Positions 20,390 to 27,661 of a stretch of 64,000 bases of DNA are shown piece after piece. Position 1 is the first letter of the stretch. Each line of letters begins with the position of its first letter. Source of the stretch: Actinomyces marmotae (lineage in GTDB: Bacteria; Actinomycetota; Actinomycetes; Actinomycetales; Actinomycetaceae); assembly GCF_013177295.1 (NCBI RefSeq), contig NZ_CP053642.1:1-64000 (forward strand). The letters run 5' to 3'. The position numbers and the translations under genes were made by a program. The notes under the pieces are model-generated. The model worked only from the letters and a program-made list of their open reading frames with translations, was not told the origin of the DNA and searched no databases.

Positions 20390-21879
20390 TGGTTCACCGC
20401 CGCGTCGATGACGGCGGCCGCGATCGGGCCCGCCTCCGAGCCGCCGGTGGCGGTGGGTGAGGTCTGCTGGCCGCCGTCGAGAACCACAGCCAGGGCGATG
20501 GACGGCTTGTTGATGTCCGTGCCCGCGAAGCCGACGAACCAGGTGACAGGGCCGCCCTCGTCGGAGCCGGTCTCCGCGGTGCCGGTCTTGCCGGCCACCT
20601 GCACGCCGGCGACCTGCGCGGTGGTCCCGGTGCCGGAGGAGACGGCCTCCTGCATGAGGCCGGTGAGGGTCTTGGCGGTCTTGGCGTCGATCGGGGTGCG
20701 GGCGACCTCGGGGCTCGTCGTCGAGACGACGGACAGATCGGCGTCCAGGGTGCGGGCGACCAGGTACGGCTTCATCTGCTTGCCCTGATTGGCGACCGTG
20801 GCGGCCACCTGCGCCATCTGAAGGGGGGTGACGCGCACGGACTGCTGGCCGATCCCCGCCATGGCGGTCTCCGCGGCGGAGGAGTTGGCCGGGTAGGTGG
20901 AGGCGGTCACCGGGAGGGAGAAGTCGTCCTTGGTGCCGAAGCCCCAGGCCTCGGCCTCCTTGGCCAAGGCGTCATCGCCCACGTCCATGGCGAGACGGGC
21001 GAAGGGCGTGTTGCAGGACTGCGCGAAGGCCGCGGACAGGGTGGCGGTGCCGTTGCCGCAGGACTCGCCCCGGTAGTTGGACAGCGAGTGGTTCGTGCCG
21101 GGAAGTGTGATCGAGTCGGGGGCGTCGAGGGTAGTGGAGGCGGTGACCTTGCCGGCGCGCAGCGCGGCCGAGGTGGTGAGGATCTTGAAGGTCGAGCCCG
21201 GGGGGTAGAGGTCGCCGCCGGTCGCCCGGTTGACCAGTGGCTGGCCGGGATCGGCGGAGTACTGCTCCCAGGCGGCCGATACGGCGGCGGCGTCATGGGA
21301 GGCCAGGACGTTGGGGTCGAAGGAGGGGGAGGAGACGAGCGCCAGGACCGCCCCGGTGGACGGGTCGAGCGCGACGACCGCGCCGCGCCTGCCGCCCAGC
21401 GCGTTCGCGGCGGCCTGCTGGGCCTGGGCGTTGAGGGTCAGGTCCACTGACCCCCCCTCCTGGGAGGCGCCGGTGATGAGGGCCTTCACCCGCGAGGAGA
21501 ACAAGGAGGGATCATCCCCGTTGAGCACCTTGTTCTCGGACTGCTCCATGCCGGTCAACTCGGAGCGGATCGGCGAGGAGTAGCCGGTCACCTGCGCGTA
21601 GAGCGAACCGGAGGAGTAGACGCGCTGGTAGGAGTAGACGTCGTCGGAGGGCTGCGAGGAGGCCACGGGGGAACCGGACACGAGGATCTGGCCGCGATGG
21701 GCCCCGAAGGCGGCGAAGGCCGCGCGCTGGTTGCGCCGGTCGGTGGTCAGACTGCCCTCGGAGGACTCCGACTGCCACAGCGCGGGGCGCGCGAAGCCCT
21801 GCACGCTGGTCACGGACACGGCCAGTGCGAGGAACATGATGGTCACGAGCACGGCCACCTGGTGGATCTGGCGGTTCAT
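20386..21879 (-). CDS. pbpA: Penicillin-binding protein A (class B transpeptidase)
   Basis: PbpA crosslinks peptidoglycan, usually with the RodA-type glycosyltransferase encoded just upstream. The 497-residue protein has an N-terminal membrane helix (about 7-25), a PBP dimerisation region and a transpeptidase domain with SxxK in PGSTFK (Ser near 228), the SxN motif as SCN and KTG as GKTGTAE (near 429). ATG 21879 overlaps the rodA stop (ATGA), and its own stop overlaps pknA. Confidence 0.95.
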   Translation of the reverse strand: MNRQIHQVAVLVTIMFLALAVSVTSVQGFARPALWQSESSEGSLTTDRRNQRAAFAAFGAHRGQILVSGSPVASSQPSDDVYSYQRVYSSGSLYAQVTGYSSPIRSELTGMEQSENKVLNGDDPSLFSSRVKALITGASQEGGSVDLTLNAQAQQAAANALGGRRGAVVALDPSTGAVLALVSSPSFDPNVLASHDAAAVSAAWEQYSADPGQPLVNRATGGDLYPPGSTFKILTTSAALRAGKVTASTTLDAPDSITLPGTNHSLSNYRGESCGNGTATLSAAFAQSCNTPFARLAMDVGDDALAKEAEAWGFGTKDDFSLPVTASTYPANSSAAETAMAGIGQQSVRVTPLQMAQVAATVANQGKQMKPYLVARTLDADLSVVSTTSPEVARTPIDAKTAKTLTGLMQEAVSSGTGTTAQVAGVQVAGKTGTAETGSDEGGPVTWFVGFAGTDINKPSIALAVVLDGGQQTSPTATGGSEAGPIAAAVIDAAVNQ

Positions 21880-23474
21880 GGCTGGACTCCCTCCACTCTT
21901 GGCGTTCCCTGGGGGGCCGTACCGGTCGGGGCGCTGCCCTGTTGCTTGCTCACGCCGTCGGGCGGAGTGTCGATCGTGATGTCCGGATCCTCGTCGAAGG
22001 AGCGCCCCGTGCCCGACGGCGTGCCGGCCGGGCCGTCCGCGCCGTGCATCTCATCGAAGTCGAAATCGGGGTCGAGGACGAGCTTGCGCAGGCCCGCGGG
22101 CAACTCGGCGGTGTCGATGATGCGCGGCGCCGTCGATGGCGGTCGGCGGGCAGCATCGGATAAACGCACGAGGAGCGCGAGGATCACCCAGTTCGCCACC
22201 AGGGAGGATCCGCCGTAGGCCAGGAACGGCATCGTCAGCCCCGTCAGCGGGATGAGGCGGGTCACGCCACCGACGACGACGAAGACCTGCAGCGCGATCG
22301 TGAAGGACAGACCGGTGGCCAGGAGCTTGCCGAAGCCGTCGCGCAGGCTCATGGCGGTGCGCAGACCGCGCTCGATGAGCACGATGTACAGCACGAGGAT
22401 CGCCAGGATGCCGGTCAGACCCAACTCCTCGCCAATGGAGGAGACGATGAAGTCGGAGTTCGCGAAGGGCACGAGCGTGGGGTAGCCCTTGCCCCAGCCC
22501 GAGCCCGTCAGCCCGCCCGAGGCCATCCCGAACAGGGCGTCGGGCAACTGGCGCGACGAGTTCTCATAGACATCCCGATCCATGGCGTGCAGCCAGTTCT
22601 GGATGCGCGCCTGCACGTGGGCCAGGTGCGTGGCGGCGAACCAGGCGGCGGGCACGAACAGGCCGGCGCCGATGATCAGCCAGGAGGGCCGGTCCGTGGC
22701 CACGTACAGGGTCACGACGAACAGGCCGAACAGGAGCAGGGAGGTGCCCAGGTCGCTCTGGGCGACGAGCACCATGATGCTCACCCCCCACACGATGAGC
22801 AGCGGCACGAGGTGGCGGGCCCGGGGCAGGTTCATCCCCATGACCCGGCGCCCCGCCAGGGCGAGGTTGTCGCGGTTGGCCACCAGGAAGGAGGCGAAGA
22901 AGACCGCGAGGAGCACCTTGGTGAGCTCGGCCGGCTGGAAGGACATGGGGCCGAGCCGGATCCAGATTCTCGCGCCATTGATCTGCACGCCCAGGAATGG
23001 GATGAACGGCAGGATGAGGAAGATCAGGCCTGCGACCATCGCCGACCAGTCCCATCGGCGCAGGACGCGGTAGTCGGGGATCATGAGCACCCCGCAGAAC
23101 AGGGCGATGCCCAGGCCGGTCCAGATCGCCTGGCGCGGTCCGACGTAGTACTGCCAGGCCTCGAGGATCTTGTAGGACATGTCGAGGCGGGAGATCATCG
23201 CCAGGCCGATGCCGTTGAGCGCGATGGCGGTGGGCAGGATGACGGGGTCCGCCCAGGGGGCCTTCCACCGCACCCACAGGTGCACGACGATGCCGATGAG
23301 CACGAGGGCCCCGCCGAGCAGGAGGGATTGGGCCGGTGAGGCGCCGGTGCGGTTGAGGGCGGTGAAGACGAAGCCGCTCAGGCCGATGATGACGGCGACG
23401 ACGATGAGCGCGGCCTCCGCCCAGCGTCCCGTGGTGCGGTGCGCGCCTAGGGGGCTGGCAGGGGGCGCGCTCAT
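21876..23474 (-). CDS. rodA: RodA/FtsW family peptidoglycan glycosyltransferase
   Basis: This SEDS protein polymerises lipid II and works with PbpA. About ten membrane helices are visible, with the signature loops LVAQSDLGTSLLLFG and IGEELGLTG, and the late segment VTRLIPLTGLTMPFLAYGGSS. The hydrophilic C-terminus is unusually long (about 85 residues, acidic, Pro-rich). Start ATG 23474 (532 aa) is chosen because the sequence becomes FtsW/RodA-like there; GTG 23510, only 4 nt after the pstP stop, is a real alternative adding 12 residues. The frame is open further but Pro/Arg-rich. Confidence 0.94.
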   Translation of the reverse strand: MSAPPASPLGAHRTTGRWAEAALIVVAVIIGLSGFVFTALNRTGASPAQSLLLGGALVLIGIVVHLWVRWKAPWADPVILPTAIALNGIGLAMISRLDMSYKILEAWQYYVGPRQAIWTGLGIALFCGVLMIPDYRVLRRWDWSAMVAGLIFLILPFIPFLGVQINGARIWIRLGPMSFQPAELTKVLLAVFFASFLVANRDNLALAGRRVMGMNLPRARHLVPLLIVWGVSIMVLVAQSDLGTSLLLFGLFVVTLYVATDRPSWLIIGAGLFVPAAWFAATHLAHVQARIQNWLHAMDRDVYENSSRQLPDALFGMASGGLTGSGWGKGYPTLVPFANSDFIVSSIGEELGLTGILAILVLYIVLIERGLRTAMSLRDGFGKLLATGLSFTIALQVFVVVGGVTRLIPLTGLTMPFLAYGGSSLVANWVILALLVRLSDAARRPPSTAPRIIDTAELPAGLRKLVLDPDFDFDEMHGADGPAGTPSGTGRSFDEDPDITIDTPPDGVSKQQGSAPTGTAPQGTPRVEGVQP

Positions 23475-23514
23475 CGGTTGGCTCTCGGGCCCGCGGGATC
23501 GGAAGCGCACGTGA

Positions 23515-24975
23515 TCACCCTTGCGCGGTCGCCGATGGCGTGGGCTGGGTGGGGGGCGTGGCGGCGGGGGCGGGCGTTGCGGTGCCGGCGGGGGTGGGGG
23601 CTGGCGTCGTCGGGAGGATGGTCGCGGCGGACACCGTCTGGGAGACGTAGGCGCGGGCCTCCTCAAGCGAGCCCTTGGCAACCGTGTCGGCGAGCCGGGA
23701 TCGCATCTCGGCGGTGAGGGCGTCCACCGGTGGAGCGTCATAGGTCTCGACGACGTGGCTCAGGCGGATGAGGCCCACGGACTGCGGGATCCCCTGGTAG
23801 ATGGCGATCCGCTCCTGACCGTTGGCCAGGGTGGTGGTCACGTAGTACTGCCGCTGCGTCCACATGTACCCCAGGCCGAGGGCCGCGGCCAGGGCGGTCA
23901 GAAGGATGAGTGAGGCGACCAGTGAGCGGCGGCCGCGACGGCGCTGGGTCTCGGCGCGCTCGGCCTGCTTGGCTGCCTCCTCGGCGACGAGCTCGCGCTC
24001 GGAACGGCTGGCCTCCTTACCGGCCTTAGGATCAAGGCCCGCCACCAGGGCGGCGGCCTTGGCGGCCGGGGTGTCAGCGGAGCCCGGCGCGGGGCTCGCC
24101 GCGCCATCGGCGCCCTCGTCCTCCTGGCCCTCCTCCCCGGGCTCGGCGTCGGCCGGGGTTCCGGCGCTCTTGGCGCGGGCCGCGGCGGCCAGGGCGCGCC
24201 GGTTGGCGGCCGAGCCGACGACCTGGGCGTCGGACTGGGGCGACTCGTCGTCGTCGACGATGTCGACGATGACGACGGTGACATTGTCCGGGCCGCCGGC
24301 GCGCAGGGCCAGGTCGATGAGCTGGTCGGCGGCCATCTCCGGCTCGGGGATCGAGGTGAGGACCTCGCCGATCGTCTCAGCGGTGACCGGGCCGCACAGG
24401 CCGTCGGAGCACAGGAGCCAGCGGTCCCCGGGGACCGCCTCGCGGATCGACTCGTCGAGCTGGACGTCGCCCTCGGCGTCGCCCAGGACGCGCAGCAGGA
24501 CGGAGCGCTGGGGGTGCCGGCGCGCCTGCTCGCGGGTGAGGCGGCCGGACTCCACGAGGTACTCCACGAAGGTGTGGTCGGTGGTGACCTGGGTGAACTC
24601 GCCGTCGCGCAGGAGGTAGGCGCGTGAGTCGCCGACGTGGACCATGGCGAGCTTGTTGCCGGAGCGCATGAGGCCCACGCAGGTGGTGCCCAGTCCTGAC
24701 AGTTCGGGGTCGGAGGCCGAGCGATTGATGAGCTCGGCATGGGCGTCCTGCACCGCCGAGCGCAGGAGGCTGAGAAGCTCGCCGGCCTGGTGGGAGTCGG
24801 CGTCGAGGGGCGCCAGGTGCTCGATGGCGACCGCCGAGGCGATGTCACCGCCGGCGGGGCCGCCCATGCCGTCGCACAGGACGCACAGGTGGGGGCCCGC
24901 GTAGGCGGAGTCCTGGTTGGACTGCCTCACGAGTCCGATGTCGCTCCGGGCGGCGTAGCGCAGGGAGATCGTCAT
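23515..24975 (-). CDS. pstP: PP2C-type protein phosphatase (PstP)
   Basis: PstP reverses phosphorylation by PknA and PknB. The 486-residue protein has a PP2C domain (about 1-240) with metal-site motifs RSDIGLVRQSNQD, LCDGMGG, HVGDSRAYLLRDG, LLCSDGL and DNVTVVIVD. A charged Ala/Glu-rich linker, one membrane helix (about 370-392) and an extracellular domain with a Pro/Thr-rich end follow. The start ATG 24975 overlaps the fhaB stop (ATGA), so the longer open frame upstream is not used. Confidence 0.95.
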   Translation of the reverse strand: MTISLRYAARSDIGLVRQSNQDSAYAGPHLCVLCDGMGGPAGGDIASAVAIEHLAPLDADSHQAGELLSLLRSAVQDAHAELINRSASDPELSGLGTTCVGLMRSGNKLAMVHVGDSRAYLLRDGEFTQVTTDHTFVEYLVESGRLTREQARRHPQRSVLLRVLGDAEGDVQLDESIREAVPGDRWLLCSDGLCGPVTAETIGEVLTSIPEPEMAADQLIDLALRAGGPDNVTVVIVDIVDDDESPQSDAQVVGSAANRRALAAAARAKSAGTPADAEPGEEGQEDEGADGAASPAPGSADTPAAKAAALVAGLDPKAGKEASRSERELVAEEAAKQAERAETQRRRGRRSLVASLILLTALAAALGLGYMWTQRQYYVTTTLANGQERIAIYQGIPQSVGLIRLSHVVETYDAPPVDALTAEMRSRLADTVAKGSLEEARAYVSQTVSAATILPTTPAPTPAGTATPAPAATPPTQPTPSATAQG

Positions 24976-25469
24976 GGGCGCAGCTCCAAGGTGGTCTGAC
25001 CGATCTTCACGGGCACGCCGATTGGCAGCTCGACGGCCCCGTGCACTGAGCGCCCGCCCAGCATGGTTCCGTTCGTGGAGCCCAGGTCCTCCAGCCACCA
25101 GGACCCGTCCTTGGGGAAGACGCGGGCGTGGCGGGAGGAGGCGTAGGAGTCATCGAGCACGAGGGTTGATGACGGCGATCGGCCGATGATGATCGACGAT
25201 GGGGAGAGTGGGACGGTGGAGCCGGCGAGCGGCCCCTCGGTGATGATGAGACGGCGGGCGTCGTTGCGCCTGGGCGGCGCGGGCGGGGCCTGAGGGGCGG
25301 CCTGGCCCTGCCCCCGCTGCGCGCGGGGAGCGGAGGGGAGCGCGCGCCCGGGGCGCCCGATCGGGATATCGGCCATGTCGCGCTTCAGGACGCGAATGAC
25401 GAGATAGACGAAGACCCACAGCAGGACGATGAACCCCAGCCGCAGAGCAGTGAAGGCCAGCTGGCTCAA
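24972..25469 (-). CDS. fhaB: FHA domain protein FhaB (FipA type), TTG start
   Basis: The 165-residue protein has an N-terminal membrane helix (about 8-28), a Pro/Gln-rich linker and an FHA domain (about 85-162: IIIGRSPSS, SSRHARV, DLGSTNGT). FHA domains bind phosphothreonine and connect PknA/PknB output to the wall-synthesis complex. The start is a rare TTG that overlaps the fhaA stop in the sequence TTGA, matching the 4-nt overlap rule of this operon and beginning with the conserved membrane helix, which makes it convincing. Confidence 0.92.
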   Translation of the reverse strand: MSQLAFTALRLGFIVLLWVFVYLVIRVLKRDMADIPIGRPGRALPSAPRAQRGQGQAAPQAPPAPPRRNDARRLIITEGPLAGSTVPLSPSSIIIGRSPSSTLVLDDSYASSRHARVFPKDGSWWLEDLGSTNGTMLGGRSVHGAVELPIGVPVKIGQTTLELRP

Positions 25470-26188
25470 GTGGCCGCTCCTACGGGTGACGGCGCCTGGT
25501 TGGCGCTCTGAGACCCGTCCCAGAACATGATCCGGGTGCGGCCGATCGTCAGCGTGTTGCCGTCCAGGAGGGTGGCGGCGTCGACCCTGTGGCCCTCGAC
25601 GAAGGTGCCGTTGGTCGAACCGAGATCGGTGGCGATGGCATGGCCCTGGGTCAGGCGGATCTCCAGGTGGCGGCGGGAAACGCCGGAGTCATCGACGATG
25701 ATGTCCGCCTCGCTGCCGCGGCCGATGACCGTGACCTGCCCGGTGAGCAGGTAGCGCTGGCCGTCGATGTCGAGGATCGGCTGGGTCGGCGACGGCGTGG
25801 CGACCTGGGTGGAGGCGCCCCGGCGCGTGGAGGAGTCGACCTCGATGGCCGAGGCCGCGAGGGTGGAGTCGGAGGCGAACACGACCTCCACGGGCCCGAC
25901 GAAGGAGTAGCCCTGCTCGGCGGCGTGGGATGTGGCGACGTCGATGAGCTGGTGGACCATCTCCGCCTCGCCCCAGGCGCGGACTCGCTCGATGGCGGTG
26001 GCTGGGAGCCGGACGCGGAAGTGGTTGGGCACCACGGAGCGGTCGCGCGCGAATGAGGCGGCCCGCTTGTCCATCGTCTCGCGGATCTTGGAGGCGATCT
26101 CGATCGGCTCGATGTCGTCCCCCAGCCGTGACATGGCACGGCTGGTGACGCTCCCAACGCCCTTCTCGAGCTTGTCCAGGAAACCCAT
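25466..26188 (-). CDS. fhaA: FhaA: DUF3662 and FHA domain protein
   Basis: This is the first gene of the seven-gene operon. The 240-residue product has an N-terminal DUF3662 domain (MGFLDKLEKGVGS through about 120) and a C-terminal FHA domain (about 155-225: VIGRGSEADI, SRRHLEI, DLGSTNGT). FhaA-type proteins bind phosphorylated PknB or MurJ-type partners. ATG 26188 follows GGGAGG; the frame upstream is open but unlike the family. A TACGAT -10 (plus coordinates 26252-26257) about 65 nt upstream is a candidate operon promoter. Confidence 0.93.
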   Translation of the reverse strand: MGFLDKLEKGVGSVTSRAMSRLGDDIEPIEIASKIRETMDKRAASFARDRSVVPNHFRVRLPATAIERVRAWGEAEMVHQLIDVATSHAAEQGYSFVGPVEVVFASDSTLAASAIEVDSSTRRGASTQVATPSPTQPILDIDGQRYLLTGQVTVIGRGSEADIIVDDSGVSRRHLEIRLTQGHAIATDLGSTNGTFVEGHRVDAATLLDGNTLTIGRTRIMFWDGSQSANQAPSPVGAAT

Positions 26189-26419
26189 GGACTCAACCTC
26201 CCTGTGTGGGGACTGCTCCCGGCCGCATGAGGCCGGATTCTCTCCGCGCCCATCGTAACCGCTGATCCGGTGCGAGCCGAGTGGGGCGCGTTGCAAGACG
26301 GTCGATATTCGCGGGGCGGCGCCCTCGCGCGAGATCCGGGTGACTGGTGTCACTGCCTGGGGGGAGGCGCTCAATTGGACTCCGGGGGCCTCCAACGGCT
26401 ATCGTCTCTCTCGCTTCTC

Positions 26420-26503
26420 GCGCGAGTGGCGGAATTGGTAGACGCGCACGGTTCAGGTCCGTGTGATCTAACGATCATGGGGGTTCGAGTCCCCCCTCGC
26501 GCA
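26420..26503 (+). tRNA. tRNA-Leu (anticodon CAG)
   Basis: The acceptor GCGCGAG pairs with CTCGCGC. The anticodon stem CACGG/CCGTG encloses TTCAGGT, reading CAG. A long variable arm (GTGATCTAACGATCAT) marks a class II tRNA, and the T-arm GGGGG-TTCGAGT-CCCCC is perfect. A likely promoter is TTGGAC (26375-26380) and TATCGT (26400-26405), with 19 nt between. Confidence 0.97.
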
Positions 26504-26517
26504 CCGAGTACGGTGTG

Positions 26518-26541
26518 GGCCCGGTCCAGATGGACCGGGCC
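26518..26541 (+). terminator. Terminator after tRNA-Leu
   Basis: GGCCCGGTCC-AGAT-GGACCGGGCC is a perfect 10-bp stem with a 4-nt loop followed by TTCGTCGTCG, 15 nt after the tRNA. The U-tract is weak, as is usual in this GC range. Confidence 0.8.
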
Positions 26542-26624
26542 TTCGTCGTCGTCCCGATGATCCCGGTTGCCCGGCCCGCCCCGACCGCTGGCCGCGCGGC
26601 GCGCCGGCGGGGGGCGGGCGCGGC

Positions 26625-27152
26625 TCAGGCGCGGCGTCGGCGCTCGACGAGGCGGGCGACCATCTGGCCGACGGCCGCCCCGCACCAGGAGCCGACGGCG
26701 TTCTGGGCGATGTTGGCCAGGCTCGGCCTGCGCTCGAGGGAGGGGATGAGCTCCTGGGCGACCTCCGCGCCCGCTCCGATGAGGCAGCCCAGCAGCGCCC
26801 ACGCCCACCAGGGCACTCGCGGCCAGGCCAGCGTGAGGATCGCCGTCAGGGGCGCCAGCATGACGAGGTTGAGGGCGACATCCTTGCCCTCCTCGCTCAG
26901 GAAGGGCGGGCCGAGGAAGCTCTTCATGGAGGCGACATCGCCTCCCGAGGGCCAGAGCACCGCCATGAGCACTGCGATCCCGTAGAGGAACGCGAGGGCC
27001 CTCGCCGTTCTCCGGCGGGGGCCGGGCCGGTGGGCGTGCCGTGGCGTGGTCAGCCGATCAGGCCCGAGGTGGGGGAGCCCCTCGGTGGAGTCCGGATCGA
27101 TGTTGCTGGGCGCTCTGACACGGGAGGAGCGCGAGATCATGGGAACGGGCAC
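26625..27152 (-). CDS. VanZ family membrane protein
   Basis: The 175-residue product has four hydrophobic segments and the VanZ-like pattern VALNLVMLAPL, QELIPSLERRPSLANIAQNAVG. VanZ-family proteins are small membrane proteins; the founding member gives low teicoplanin resistance, but most chromosomal members have no known role. The GTG start at 27152 is preceded by TACGCT with 7 nt between, a leaderless-mRNA arrangement, and no ribosome site. The repeat element C lies immediately upstream. Confidence 0.85.
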   Translation of the reverse strand: MPVPMISRSSRVRAPSNIDPDSTEGLPHLGPDRLTTPRHAHRPGPRRRTARALAFLYGIAVLMAVLWPSGGDVASMKSFLGPPFLSEEGKDVALNLVMLAPLTAILTLAWPRVPWWAWALLGCLIGAGAEVAQELIPSLERRPSLANIAQNAVGSWCGAAVGQMVARLVERRRRA

Positions 27153-27214
27153 GCCTCTCAGCGTAGGTGTGGGAAGGGATGGGTTTCGAGACCGTGGAGG
27201 CTCGAAATGGTCAC

Positions 27215-27397
27215 GAGACCGGTCGATCGGGGCGAGACCGGTCGATATTAGGAGCGAGACCGGTCGATATCAGGAGCGAGACCGGTCCGCCATCCACAGG
27301 CCCTCCTAGCCCTTGTGGGGGCGGGAAGGGCCTGTGGAGGACCAACCGGTCTCGATCGTCATTTCGACCGGTCTCGATGCTGTTTTCGACCGGTCTC
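27215..27397. repeat. 22-bp-phased GACCGGTC repeat, locus C (inverted pair with central hairpin)
   Basis: Forward units begin at 27215 (off phase), 27234, 27256 and 27278; inverted units begin at 27344, 27366 and 27388. Between them TCCACAGGCCCT (from 27293) and AGGGCCTGTGGA (to 27338) form a 12-bp inverted repeat. Degenerate half-units flank it near 27188 and inside the ybdD 3' end near 27429. It fills the 265-bp gap between ybdD and the VanZ gene. Confidence 0.93.
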
Positions 27398-27417
27398 GGC
27401 GCGGAGGGGGGTGGGGA

Positions 27418-27642
27418 TCAGCAGCAGCCGGTCTCGATGCTCTGCTCGGCGAGCTCGCGGCGGGCGCGCCAGTACTCCCGCTCGCTCATCGGCTCATGAT
27501 CCGGATGCTCGCGCCGGTGACGGGCGACGTAGCGCTCGTACCCGGATTCGCCGGTGAAGTCCCGCCACATGGCGCGCGCCTGGCGCAAGCCGTCACGCAG
27601 GCCGTTGGGGAGCCCCGTCAGGGCGCGAGTCATCCGAATCAT
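27418..27642 (-). CDS. YbdD/YjiX family protein
   Basis: The 74-residue product shows the small YbdD/YjiX pattern: GYERYVARHRREHPDHEPMSEREYWRARR and a terminal Cys-Cys (ETGCC). Members are encoded directly after cstA or btsT transporters, as here (20-nt gap, same strand), and are thought to support the transporter. The last codons overlap a degenerate GACCGGTC unit, but the CC ending is normal for the family. Confidence 0.9.
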   Translation of the reverse strand: MIRMTRALTGLPNGLRDGLRQARAMWRDFTGESGYERYVARHRREHPDHEPMSEREYWRARRELAEQSIETGCC

Positions 27643-27661
27643 CTCCTTCTCGAGCCGGCTG

